64,000 nt of DNA from CALESS01 sp041741455 (GTDB lineage: Bacteria > Chloroflexota > Anaerolineae > Anaerolineales > Anaerolineaceae): positions 124,001 to 188,000 of the forward strand of contig JBGSJZ010000108.1 in assembly GCA_041741455.1 (NCBI GenBank), written 5' to 3'. Within the stretch, counting starts at the first letter, position 1. The number at the start of each line of letters is the position of its first letter. Below, in pieces: positions 36,501-43,662 of the stretch. The notes under the pieces were generated by a model. That model was not told where the DNA came from and did no database searches. It was given only the letters and a program-made list of their open reading frames with translations. The position numbers were made by a program, and so were the translations under genes.

Positions 36501-37762
36501 GCTACCCCTCCAAACGGATTATTCATCCCCAAACTGGTGAGATCCTTGCTGATCGGGACGAGATGTTGGGACATGATGTGGTTCGCCGCATCACCAATGC
36601 CGGTATCGACGAAGTGTGGGTGCGTTCTCCTTTGACCTGTGAACTAACCCATGGGATTTGTGCAAAGTGCTATGGTATGGACCTTGGACGGGGTGCAGAA
36701 GTTGATAAAGGTTCGGCAGTTGGGATTGTGGCCGCCCAATCGATCGGTGAACCGGGCACACAGTTGACATTACGCACGTTTCACACTGGTGGTGTTGCGG
36801 CCGGTGGGGACATTACTACTGGTCTACCCCGCGTGGAAGAGCTTTTCGAAGCCCGGCGCATGCCAAAAGGCGAAGCTGTCATCACCCGTATTGCGGGTAC
36901 TGTCAAGGTTATTCAGGCCGACCGGGCTTCTGAACAACGATCGGTTCGAATTGACCAGGCTGAAATGATCTCTGATGAATTCGAAATTCCTGAGAGTTGG
37001 CAGATTGTCGCCCAGGATGCAACTGACGCTCAACCGGGTGATGTGATTGCAAGCCTGGGTGAAGCCACTATTACGGCCACTCATAAAGGCCGGGTTCGGG
37101 TGGAAGAACGCAAAGTGGTTGTCTCGTATGAGCAACGTGTAAGTGAAGATTATGATATTCCAACCACCTCCCGATTATTGGTGAAGGATGGCGAGAAAGT
37201 TGAGGCCGGCCAGGCTTTGACGGAAGGTTCATTGAATCCCCACACTATCCTGCGGATCAAGGGTCGGGATGCCTGCCAGCTTTATCTACTGACTGAAATC
37301 CAAAAAGTATATCGCTCACAAGGACAGAACATTCACGACAAGCACTTTGAACTGGTAATCCGGAAGATGTTAGGCCGGGTTCAGGTGACTCGTCCGGGTG
37401 ATACCCCCTATTTGCCGGGTGATATTGTAGACCGGTTAGAGATCCGACGACTGAATGATCAACTGCTTTCAGAAGGAAAGCAACCAGCTAAGTCCATTGA
37501 GATTTTGCTGGGCGTAACGAAGGCCTCACTGAGCACCGATTCCTTCCTATCAGCTTCATCCTTCCAGCACACCATTAAAGTGCTGGCCGGAGCAGCGATC
37601 GCCTCGACTGAGGACCCGTTGTATGGTCTGAAAGAAAACGTGATCATTGGCAAGTTAATTCCCGCTGGTACGGGTTATATTCACGGCCGGTTCACGGACG
37701 AGAATGGCCGCGAACGCATGACGATCTCCACCTCGGTGACAAATCTGCCGATGTCGGAGTAA
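33524..37762 (+). CDS. rpoC: DNA-directed RNA polymerase subunit beta'
   Basis: A 1412-residue beta' subunit. It begins at GTG 33524, seven bases after AGGAGG. The N-terminal zinc site is CYCGKYKNPRYKGLICDKC, the clamp follows, and the catalytic NADFDGD motif holds the Mg2+-binding Asp627, Asp629 and Asp631. The trigger-loop/bridge-helix area (GPISQLAGMRGLMADPAG) and the second zinc site (CELTHGICAKCYGMDLG) are present, then GEPGTQLTLRTFHTGG. Between residues ~150 and ~310 there is a long charged helical insertion (many E/R/K heptads), a lineage-specific coiled-coil insert in the clamp area. rpoB is not upstream, which is unusual. Confidence 0.97.
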   Translation: METKSLVALRINLASPETIRSWSYGEVLKPETINYRRLRPEKDGLFCEAIFGPTRDWQCYCGKYKNPRYKGLICDKCGVEVTRAAVRRERMGHIELATPVAHIWYTRRIPSYLGLLLDISRRNLDRVLYFAQYIVTYVDEEARQKALRRLEDEISVSEREQANEINAKILDVKTARDKRLAELQQARKEREDRADEQIATRLEPVVQEAQSLEQLLQGKKDTAATSAIVFRSANLILVEAGQMITSATLSQLQRQVKELLESIEKEFKSEMQRDLEQLEMDKAKVRAEADEQMEALRNELEDQTVENSGRNTRDRDELMDLRPFTFLSETRFRELKQRWGQVFRADMGAEAFYDILRRLDLEKLSVDLWTEVRTSKSKQKRKKATTRLKVVESFRRSGNRPEWMILTVLPVIPPDLRPMVQLDGGRFATSDLNDLYRRVINRNNRLKRLQELGAPDVIIRNEKRMLQEAVDSLIDNSQRGKALSRRGRRELKSLSDMLKGKKGRFRRNLLGKRVDYSGRSVIVVGPTLKLYQCGLPKTMALELFRPFVIARLVTKGYAANVKGARRFIERNRPEVWEALEEVISERPVLLNRAPTLHRLGIQAFEPVLIEGSAIQLHPLVTTAFNADFDGDQMAVHVPLSEKAVKEARERMLSSKNLLKPADGEPIISPSKDMVLGVYYLTMDDTRPHKGDGRVFGDMDEVDLAYSLGQVEVHTKITMRVTTWNDEVNNRLSEPVTTLVKTTVGRVIFNRVLPDKVRFVNDVLDKGGVKDLIAAVYEICGQEETTEVADAIKDIGFEYAMRSGSTIAVADITIPVQKAEILEKAQQEVERINKDFRRGLLTEQERNERIIEVWQETTKKVAKAVKESMDPNGNLSTMASSGATKGGFGPISQLAGMRGLMADPAGRIIRLPIQSNFREGLTALEYFISTHGARKGLADTALRTADAGYLTRRLVDVAQDVIVNEADCLTEEGIVLRRSDDVAGQSFGTRLFGRYPSKRIIHPQTGEILADRDEMLGHDVVRRITNAGIDEVWVRSPLTCELTHGICAKCYGMDLGRGAEVDKGSAVGIVAAQSIGEPGTQLTLRTFHTGGVAAGGDITTGLPRVEELFEARRMPKGEAVITRIAGTVKVIQADRASEQRSVRIDQAEMISDEFEIPESWQIVAQDATDAQPGDVIASLGEATITATHKGRVRVEERKVVVSYEQRVSEDYDIPTTSRLLVKDGEKVEAGQALTEGSLNPHTILRIKGRDACQLYLLTEIQKVYRSQGQNIHDKHFELVIRKMLGRVQVTRPGDTPYLPGDIVDRLEIRRLNDQLLSEGKQPAKSIEILLGVTKASLSTDSFLSASSFQHTIKVLAGAAIASTEDPLYGLKENVIIGKLIPAGTGYIHGRFTDENGRERMTISTSVTNLPMSE

Positions 37763-37780
37763 GTAAAAAATATCAACAAA

Positions 37781-37806
37781 ACAGCCCCCGGAATTTCCGG
37801 GGGCTG
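37781..37806 (-). terminator. bidirectional terminator between rpoC and the minus-strand operon
   Basis: Perfect 13-bp inverted repeat (37781-37793 with 37794-37806, arm ACAGCCCCCGGAA). On the minus strand the stem is followed by TTTGTTGATATTTTTT, a good U-tract for the operon ending at 37828. On the plus strand it is followed by ATGATTTTATC and closes rpoC. Confidence 0.85.
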
Positions 37807-37827
37807 TATGATTTTATCTGCAATTTG

Positions 37828-38946
37828 CTAAGATCGGCTGGTAATGGAGTAAGATGTGTAATGGTATAAGATCTTGTCATTCAGTAGACCGATGGTATCC
37901 CGGGCATTGTCAATTTCCTTGGAGGAATTCCTGGCATCCCAGGTGAAATGACGAGTGATTCCTGATCCCTGAGTGTGTTGAATTGTAAAATCAGCCTGGG
38001 GCATTTCCTGATTGAGAAACGTCTGATACCAATCCTTGATACCATCCAATCCTTGAATCGTCCTTCCCCGGGAGATATGCACTGCCTGGGGATGATAAAG
38101 GGCAAGGATTACATCCGGATTGTGCTGGTTCATGGCATCGATCAATAACTCCGGGGTATCTTTGACCGGAGGCGGTGGATTGGGGATGTCATTCCATTTG
38201 AAAGCTGCTGCAGTTTCCCAACAAGATTTTAAATTGAGACGAGCATAATCCCAGGAATAGAGATTGGCAGCCGTTAGTTTCAATTCGCGGGCGGTATTGA
38301 GAAATTCGGTCATCTCCATCGGTTTGGGCGCCCATCCTCCCACACCATAAGCGCATCCGGTGGGAATCACAGGGCGAACCGGAGAGAGTCTCTCAAACTC
38401 TTCCAGACAGCGGCGCAATTGGGCTGCTGGATTGTGGGCTTGTTCCCAATAGACCTGGGGCATGTTGAAGTCAGATTGCTGTAAAAACTCTTTCCAGGGG
38501 AGTTGAGGGTGGTAGGTTGGAAAGCGGAAAGAACTTAAAGCAACCTGCGTATCCGGCAGCCGGCGGCGCAACTCATTCATGAAGGTGCGGGCAACGGCTG
38601 CCCGTCCGGGAAGTTTGTATTCCTTTTCGGCATCGATCACGTAACCATCCAGCTTGAGACCCTGGACTCTTTGGGCGGCAACCTGGGCTTCTCCAGCTGG
38701 ATTGTATCCATAAACATAATGCCAACCCCATACCTGGATACCAATGGCATGCAGGGCTTCGACAACAGGAGGAAGAAGGTCGGTGTTTTTGGATGAGTCA
38801 ATATTAAATGGATTTGGACCATCTGCGATTTTTATGAGGACATGCGTCAGTCCGGCAGACTGGGCTGTACTGGCAATTGCAGATGGGTTGCCGTTTTCGC
38901 AACTCTTGACTTTCCAAATAAAAAAACCTTTTCCAGTTAAGGACAT
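37828..38946 (-). CDS. TIM-barrel glycoside-hydrolase-like protein fused to a SnoaL/NTF2-like domain
   Basis: A 372-residue protein without signal peptide. Residues 1-~250 read as a (beta/alpha) barrel resembling glycoside-hydrolase-like or DUF4015-type proteins: KGFFIWKVKSCENG, LTHVLIKIADGPN, IQVWGWHYVYGY, LDGYVIDAEKEYK with an acidic Asp/Glu pair, FNMPQVYWEQAHNP and LYSWDYAR at strand ends. Residues ~258-372 look like a SnoaL-like cone (LLIDAMNQHNPDVILALYHP, RTIQGLDGIKDWYQTFLNQ, FTIQHTQGSG), a fold that often carries ligand-binding or isomerase roles. I cannot name a substrate. GGAG precedes the ATG. It is the last gene of a five-gene minus-strand operon. Confidence 0.75.
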   Translation of the reverse strand: MSLTGKGFFIWKVKSCENGNPSAIASTAQSAGLTHVLIKIADGPNPFNIDSSKNTDLLPPVVEALHAIGIQVWGWHYVYGYNPAGEAQVAAQRVQGLKLDGYVIDAEKEYKLPGRAAVARTFMNELRRRLPDTQVALSSFRFPTYHPQLPWKEFLQQSDFNMPQVYWEQAHNPAAQLRRCLEEFERLSPVRPVIPTGCAYGVGGWAPKPMEMTEFLNTARELKLTAANLYSWDYARLNLKSCWETAAAFKWNDIPNPPPPVKDTPELLIDAMNQHNPDVILALYHPQAVHISRGRTIQGLDGIKDWYQTFLNQEMPQADFTIQHTQGSGITRHFTWDARNSSKEIDNARDTIGLLNDKILYHYTSYSITSRS

Positions 38947-38963
38947 CTTTTCTCCGATGATGA

Positions 38964-39536
38964 TTATGAAGGCGTAAGGCTTCCCTCAAGGCCGATCTGG
39001 GGGGCTATACTTCGCATAGCAAGAATAATGTTGTCCACGTGCAGCCAGAGTTCAATGCCAAGTTCTTCAGCGCCTTTGGTTATTTCTTCACGGTTGGCAC
39101 CTGCGGCAAATGCCCGATCTTTCCATTTCTTCTTCACTGAGGAAGCTGTCAGGTCATACAAAGAACGAGAGGGTCTAACCAGGGCGACTGCTGTTATCAG
39201 GCCGGTGACCTCATCGCAGGCGAAGAGAGCTTTCTCCATCAGGGTTTGGCGGGGCACACCGGTGAAATCGGCGTGGGAGAGCACGGCTAGGATGATATCT
39301 TCCGGTACGCCGAGAGAGCGGAGAATCGGAGCGCCTGTCATGGGGTGATCCGGAATCGTTGGATGGATCTCCCAATCAAAATCGTGAAGTAAACCGACAA
39401 CAGCCCAGCGTTCTTCCTCTTCACCGTAGTAGCGGGCATACCAACGCATGGCTGCTTCAACGCACAGCATATGGTTGATAAGATTCTGGTTCTTGACGTA
39501 TTGCTGGACAATGGCAAATGCCTGAGAGCGATCCAT
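38964..39536 (-). CDS. HD-domain phosphohydrolase
   Basis: A 190-residue protein of the HDIG type. The metal ligands are visible as NHMLCVEAAMRWYARYYGEE (His), GLLHDFDWEIHP (His-Asp), SHADFTG and FACDEVTGLI (Asp). Small stand-alone proteins of this group are usually nucleotide or cyclic-nucleotide phosphohydrolases, but the substrate here is unknown. A strong AAGGAGG lies upstream of the ATG. It is 45 bases after the DUF218 gene in the same operon. Residue content suggests a soluble cytoplasmic enzyme. Confidence 0.87.
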   Translation of the reverse strand: MDRSQAFAIVQQYVKNQNLINHMLCVEAAMRWYARYYGEEEERWAVVGLLHDFDWEIHPTIPDHPMTGAPILRSLGVPEDIILAVLSHADFTGVPRQTLMEKALFACDEVTGLITAVALVRPSRSLYDLTASSVKKKWKDRAFAAGANREEITKGAEELGIELWLHVDNIILAMRSIAPQIGLEGSLTPS

Positions 39537-39581
39537 TCGGCCTCCTTGGGCTCATGTTGCAAGATTCGTTCCGACTAGTAA

Positions 39582-40238
39582 TTATTCTGGAAAAATTGGC
39601 TCTTGCTTGCCGAGAACGGGTATGGGGTGGCGGAGCCAAACATCCACGAGGCTCATGAAGGTAGCTGGAATCTCGCGAATGTTCCAAATCAATAGGCTGC
39701 TTTTGCGATAAATCCGTTGATCTGCTGAAAACCCTATGGACGGCAGACCGAGTGCATTGCAGGTAAAGAGAGCACGCGGCAGGTGATATGTCTGCGTGAC
39801 GAGGATGACTTCTGTCAGGTTGAAGATGGCCTTGGCCCGGTAACAGGTATCATAAGTTCGCCGGCCAGCATAATCCAGGACGATATCCTCAGCAGGCATG
39901 CCCAGCTCGACCGCATAATTGTACATGGCGCCGGGTTCGTTGTAATCCACAAAGCGGTTATCTCCGCTCATCAGGATTTTTTCAACCTTTCCAGCCTGAT
40001 ACAACTGGACTGCCGCTGCCACCCGGTCTCGGAGAACAGGGGATGGTGTGCCATCTCTTTGCAAACCTGCACCGAAAACGACTGCAGCCCTGTAGAAAGG
40101 AATTTCATTTTCATCTGTATAGATACGGCTCGACGAATAAATCGCGGTGATCAACCTGGGGATACTCAGACCTAGGATGACCAAGACCACGAAAATGAGT
40201 AAGGTGGTGGACATGATTCGAAGGATTTTTTTGAACAA
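39582..40238 (-). CDS. SanA/YdcF-like DUF218 membrane-anchored protein
   Basis: A 218-residue protein with one N-terminal TM helix (TTLLIFVVLVILGLSIPRLI) and an outside DUF218 domain: AAVVFGAGLQRDGTPSPVLR, ILMSGDNR, YNEPGAMYNYAVELGMP, DYAGRRTYDTCYRA and VILVTQTYHLPRALF. Members such as SanA, YdcF and ElyC take part in envelope integrity and undecaprenyl-phosphate or cell-wall metabolism, though their reaction is unproven. Translation starts with TTG at 40238, four bases after the stop of the upstream binding-protein gene. Length agrees with the SanA subgroup. Confidence 0.88.
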   Translation of the reverse strand: MFKKILRIMSTTLLIFVVLVILGLSIPRLITAIYSSSRIYTDENEIPFYRAAVVFGAGLQRDGTPSPVLRDRVAAAVQLYQAGKVEKILMSGDNRFVDYNEPGAMYNYAVELGMPAEDIVLDYAGRRTYDTCYRAKAIFNLTEVILVTQTYHLPRALFTCNALGLPSIGFSADQRIYRKSSLLIWNIREIPATFMSLVDVWLRHPIPVLGKQEPIFPE

Positions 40239-40241
40239 AGT

Positions 40242-41276
40242 TTAACGACCTACCAGAGTAGAGAGATCGAGCTGGGTAATTTCCAGGGTCAAACGAAAAG
40301 GGTCATAATCCGCATCTTCAATTTTCAGTAAACCCTGAATGTCATAACCGGTGGCATCCGTCAGGAGGCTTTTACCCTCGGTTGTACCAGCTAACGAAAT
40401 AAGGGAATCCATAACATCATAAACCAAATCACTGGAAATTTCTGGGAGAAGGGAAAGGTTTAATGAAGGGATTACAGCATCTGTTTTCCAGGCGACAACG
40501 ATCCGATTCATGGTGTCCGGAAGATCTAGTTGAATGGATGAAGCAGTGCGTGGGTCGCCTGAGACGGCAAAGGTGGTACCAAAATCGCAGATATCCCGAA
40601 TGTAAAGCGCTCGCACAACGCCTGTGTGGGTCTGAATCCAGGCAGGATCCTGGGTATCGATTTCATTTTCTATCAAAATGGATTCAGGCAGGATATAACC
40701 AGAAGACGAGGTTGGTTCGACATAACATGGACGTTTCCCGGAAAATTGTGTCAATGCGGTGAGGGCATCGGCAGTATTGCGATCTGCAATTGGATCGTAA
40801 TACAGGGTAAACCCACTGCTGACATTGACCAGGAATTGGGAGCCGTAATAATAAGCACCAAAATGGTTGCTCAGCAGGCCGACCTGGGCAAAGCCGCGTT
40901 GGTGGGCCCAAAGGTAGGTGATTGGCGGAAGCCAGGCAGCATGAATAATCCCAGATTCCATTTGGTCGAGCAAATCTGGATAATTATCCAAGACCAGACT
41001 TTGGAATGAATATCCGGTGGATGTGGAGAGTGATTCAGCCAACTCCTGGCTACGGGTAATGACCAGATTATCCAGCGTTTCCGAAACCACTCCGAGGGTG
41101 AACGGATTGCCCAGACTTCCGATTGGCTTTGGGGTTGGGGTTGGTGAAGGTTCCGTGGTTGGGGTGAGGGTTGGCGTGCTGGTCGGTTGTGGCGTAACAG
41201 AACCACATGCAGAAAGGACAACAACCAGCATAAGTGACAAAAAACTAGAAGAAAATAACTTGATCCGTTTCGACAT
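40242..41276 (-). CDS. PhnD-like periplasmic-type substrate-binding lipoprotein
   Basis: A 344-residue lipoprotein: signal peptide ending in the lipobox LSAC with Cys24, then a T/P/S-rich linker (TPTLTPTTEPSPTPTPKP). The mature part resembles the PhnD/phosphate-phosphonate binding family: FTLGVVSETLDNLVITRSQE, LAESLSTSTGY, MESGIIHAAWLPPITYLWA, FGAYYYGSQFLVN and RPCYVEPTSSSGYILPESIL, matching the STSG/Y loop that holds the ligand phosphate. No permease or ATPase gene lies nearby, so it may act with a distant transporter or as a sensor. It begins nine bases after the lipoyl-ligase-like gene and is translationally coupled. The ligand cannot be assigned. Confidence 0.85.
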   Translation of the reverse strand: MSKRIKLFSSSFLSLMLVVVLSACGSVTPQPTSTPTLTPTTEPSPTPTPKPIGSLGNPFTLGVVSETLDNLVITRSQELAESLSTSTGYSFQSLVLDNYPDLLDQMESGIIHAAWLPPITYLWAHQRGFAQVGLLSNHFGAYYYGSQFLVNVSSGFTLYYDPIADRNTADALTALTQFSGKRPCYVEPTSSSGYILPESILIENEIDTQDPAWIQTHTGVVRALYIRDICDFGTTFAVSGDPRTASSIQLDLPDTMNRIVVAWKTDAVIPSLNLSLLPEISSDLVYDVMDSLISLAGTTEGKSLLTDATGYDIQGLLKIEDADYDPFRLTLEITQLDLSTLVGR

Positions 41277-41284
41277 AGGTGTGG

Positions 41285-42112
41285 TTAAAGTCTTTCAGTC
41301 CAATTTGGGTGGTTATATTTTGTCTTTATCAAGGTTTGAGCGTTATTAATCTCTTCTGCAGAAAGGTCTGAGCAATTGATGGTTACATCAAACACTTGAG
41401 AAAAAGCCTGCTCAAATGCATCTGCAGCTTCATCCCAGGAGACGATCCGTCCTGTAAGGGTTTCGAGGGTAGTTGCGCGTTCGAGGACGCGGGTAGCTGC
41501 GATCCTGCGGGCTTCGTCATCTGGGAATGTCAGCGCTTGGGTGATGCGGGTTAAATCTCCCGTGAGCGGTAGCGCTCCATGCTGGAGCAGGCCGTCTTTT
41601 CGGCGGGCCTGGGCAGAGCCGATCAACTTCTTGCCATGGGCTGTGATTTCATAATTTGATGGCACTTCAAAACAGACCGCTCCTTTGGGGTTACTACCTA
41701 TCGGAAGAGCATATTTTTCCTCGGCTGAGGTTTGGACCCCCAATCGATTTAAAGCGACCTGCAAGGCGGATGAGAGGCGAGCGTATGATTCTAATAACGA
41801 ACCGGACAGAGCTGGTTCACTGAGCAGACCACTAACTGAATATGTAATTTCATCCACGTGGAGAATAGCCCGGCCACCGGTTGGACGACGAACAATATGC
41901 CAGCCAAGGCTTTGGGTGGCAGCCTTATCGACGTCTGTAATTGGTTGAGAAAAACCGAGTGATAGACAGGCAGGTTGCCAGGCATAGAGGCGGAGTGTCG
42001 GTTGACTGGAGCGCTGGAGGCAGGCTTCCAGGATCGCTTCGTCCACGGCCATATTCCAGGCACCCTCAGCTGGTTGATGACGGATAAGCCGCCAGGTAGT
42101 TGGGTTTGACAT
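41285..42112 (-). CDS. lipoate-protein ligase A family / LipM-like octanoyltransferase
   Basis: A 275-residue protein of the BPL_LplA_LipB fold. It has WNMAVDEAILEACL, LRLYAWQPACLSLGFSQ, VRRPTGGRAILHVDEITYSV (the RRxTGGRAVxH motif), Cys147 in GAVCFEVPSNYEI and AHGKKLIGSAQARRKDGLLQ with the conserved Lys. The Cys position is close to that of the catalytic cysteine of Bacillus LipM, which moves octanoyl groups onto GcvH, while true lipoate ligases lack it. It should modify lipoyl domains such as GcvH, giving a link to the GcvT fusion at 55 kb. It heads the minus-strand operon and its mRNA appears to start at the ATG. Confidence 0.85.
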   Translation of the reverse strand: MSNPTTWRLIRHQPAEGAWNMAVDEAILEACLQRSSQPTLRLYAWQPACLSLGFSQPITDVDKAATQSLGWHIVRRPTGGRAILHVDEITYSVSGLLSEPALSGSLLESYARLSSALQVALNRLGVQTSAEEKYALPIGSNPKGAVCFEVPSNYEITAHGKKLIGSAQARRKDGLLQHGALPLTGDLTRITQALTFPDDEARRIAATRVLERATTLETLTGRIVSWDEAADAFEQAFSQVFDVTINCSDLSAEEINNAQTLIKTKYNHPNWTERL

Positions 42113-42120
42113 TGGGAATA

Positions 42121-42126
42121 ATTATA
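42121..42126 (-). promoter_or_regulatory. -10 box of the lipM operon, possibly leaderless
   Basis: On the minus strand TATAAT occupies 42126-42121, eight bases before the ATG at 42112. The intervening bases contain no Shine-Dalgarno sequence. The -35 area is poor. Confidence 0.5.
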
Positions 42127-42165
42127 CTCTGTTATGAAACGGTATTTTTACTGTGGTAATCTTGG

Positions 42166-42204
42166 CTTGTACAAGATGATCGATTGATTCATCTTGAATC
42201 TTGT
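42166..42204. promoter_or_regulatory. cluster of inverted repeats between lipM and the ROK regulator
   Basis: CTTGTACAAG (42166-42175) is a perfect palindrome. CAAGATGA (42172-42179) has its exact inverse TCATCTTG at 42189-42196 with nine bases between. ACAAGAT (42171-42177) recurs inverted as ATCTTGT at 42198-42204. The block lies in the 213-base divergent gap and looks like operator sites for the ROK regulator or another repressor. The rest of the gap shows only the two promoters. Confidence 0.5.
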
Positions 42205-42287
42205 CCAAAAATGGTTACAATATTTTCAATGTGGTGCTTAAAAAGTTTATTAATTTGTGTTAAGAGATTTAATCGATTTGTAAAATG

Positions 42288-42296
42288 TGTTATAAT
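42288..42296 (+). promoter_or_regulatory. extended -10 promoter of the ROK regulator gene
   Basis: TGTTATAAT at 42288-42296 matches the extended -10 consensus. AATCGAT occurs at 42271-42277 and ATCGAT again at 42295-42300, bracketing the element, which could be part of an operator. Transcription would start about 23 bases before the GTG start codon. Confidence 0.6.
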
Positions 42297-42325
42297 CGAT
42301 GAGATTTCGATTGCGGACAAAATGA

Positions 42326-43552
42326 GTGAGCACAAGTTTTTGGACAGTTCCACCACAGAATATCAAGAACCTTAACAAACATGCGATTATTGATTTAATC
42401 CGCTTTACACCGGGTGGAATAGCCAGGGTTGAACTTTCGAGGATCATGGGGATTACGCGGGCAGCGGTCACGACGATTGTAAATCAATTGGGCGCGGCTG
42501 GGATCGTGACGGAAGTAGAAGCCCATTTTCCCAGTGGACGGAAACCAATCGTGCTCGAGATCAACCCAGAACTGGGCCGAGTGGTCGGAATTGACATGGG
42601 GGCGACCCATATTACATTGTTGTTGACAGATTGCGCTGCCCACGTATTGAACGAGCTTGAAATTCCATTCGATGTAAACCAAGGTCCCCGTGTATCTTTG
42701 GCTATGCTGGAAGAAGCCATGGATCACTTGCTGGAAAAAGCTGGCCTCACCTTACAGGATATTAAAGCTGTTGGGATGGGTGTACCCGGTCCGATTGTGG
42801 AAAATGCTGGCATGGTGATGGGACCGCCGATCATGCCCGGTTGGGATGGCTACCCGATCCGTGAGCACCTGCAGAAAAAATGGGGAGTTCCGGTAGCGAT
42901 CGGCAATGACGCTGAAATGGGTGCGATTGGTGAATGGGCTTATGGCGCTGGCCGGGGAGTTCGTAATTTGGCATATATCAAGGTAGGTACTGGAGTTGGC
43001 TCTGGTTTGTTGTTGGATGGCCAGGCCTACCGCGGATCGACAGGTTGCGCTGGTGAGATTGGCCACATCACACTTAATGAAAATGGTCCGATTTGCACTT
43101 GCGGCAACCGGGGCTGCCTGGAAGCAATGGCTGGTGGCTGGGCTATTGCCAGCCGGGGCAGTGATGCAGCTCGAAGCAAAGCCCGGACTCTTTTAAGTGA
43201 AATGGGTGATGCTTCATCTATTTCAGCTTCGGATGTGATTGAGGCGGCCCGGCAGGGAGATTTGATTGCTCAACAAATTGTCAGTGAGGCTGGTGGTCAC
43301 CTGGGAACGGCAATTGCCAGCCTTGTGAACCTTTTCAACCCGAGCATGGTGGTGATCGGTGGTAAAATTTCTCAAACTGGAGATTTACTACTGGAGCCAA
43401 TTCGGAAGACGGTGCGGCAACGGAGTTTGAAAGCGGCATCGCGAGATATTCGAATCACGGCTGCCTATCTTGGAAAACGCTCATCCGGGATGGGAGCGGT
43501 CGTTGAGGCGCTGTCAATTGTTTTACATCAATTGGCAGATCATGATGGATAA
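42326..43552 (+). CDS. ROK-family transcriptional regulator of maltodextrin genes
   Basis: A 408-residue regulator. Residues ~15-75 form a winged helix-turn-helix (HAIIDLIRFTPGGIARVELS, IMGITRAAVTTIVNQLGAAG). The rest is the ROK sugar-kinase-like domain: VVGIDMGATHITLLLTD, GVPGPIVENAGMV, IGNDAEMGAIGEWAYG, YIKVGTGVGSGLLLDG and the zinc-binding GHITLNENGPICTCGNRGCL (His plus three Cys). Such proteins (XylR, Mlc, NagC types) bind DNA and release it on binding a sugar or phosphosugar. Start is GTG 42326. Place directly before malE suggests control of the maltodextrin module. Retention of the Asp in GND means kinase activity cannot be excluded. Confidence 0.88.
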   Translation: MSTSFWTVPPQNIKNLNKHAIIDLIRFTPGGIARVELSRIMGITRAAVTTIVNQLGAAGIVTEVEAHFPSGRKPIVLEINPELGRVVGIDMGATHITLLLTDCAAHVLNELEIPFDVNQGPRVSLAMLEEAMDHLLEKAGLTLQDIKAVGMGVPGPIVENAGMVMGPPIMPGWDGYPIREHLQKKWGVPVAIGNDAEMGAIGEWAYGAGRGVRNLAYIKVGTGVGSGLLLDGQAYRGSTGCAGEIGHITLNENGPICTCGNRGCLEAMAGGWAIASRGSDAARSKARTLLSEMGDASSISASDVIEAARQGDLIAQQIVSEAGGHLGTAIASLVNLFNPSMVVIGGKISQTGDLLLEPIRKTVRQRSLKAASRDIRITAAYLGKRSSGMGAVVEALSIVLHQLADHDG

Positions 43553-43603
43553 GGAGGTGGTCGACAGAAAGATCGATGGCTATCCTCGTAAATAAGTAGT
43601 TAG

Positions 43604-43633
43604 TTTGAAGATTGTGTATTAACCTGCTTCAAA
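43604..43633 (+). promoter_or_regulatory. possible operator upstream of malE
   Basis: TTTGAAG (43604-43610) and its inverse CTTCAAA (43627-43633) are separated by 16 bases that include TATTAA at 43617-43622, a weak -10 candidate. A regulator bound here would cover the promoter. The match is short and could be chance. Confidence 0.3.
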
Positions 43634-43662
43634 AAAAGTAGGATATTTCTAGGAGGAACAAG

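Noticed and set aside
41100..41215. Low-complexity GGTTGGGGTTGG-type stretch near the PhnD-like gene
   Set aside because: It encodes the T/P-rich lipoprotein linker on the minus strand; a G-quadruplex is possible in principle but nothing else supports it.
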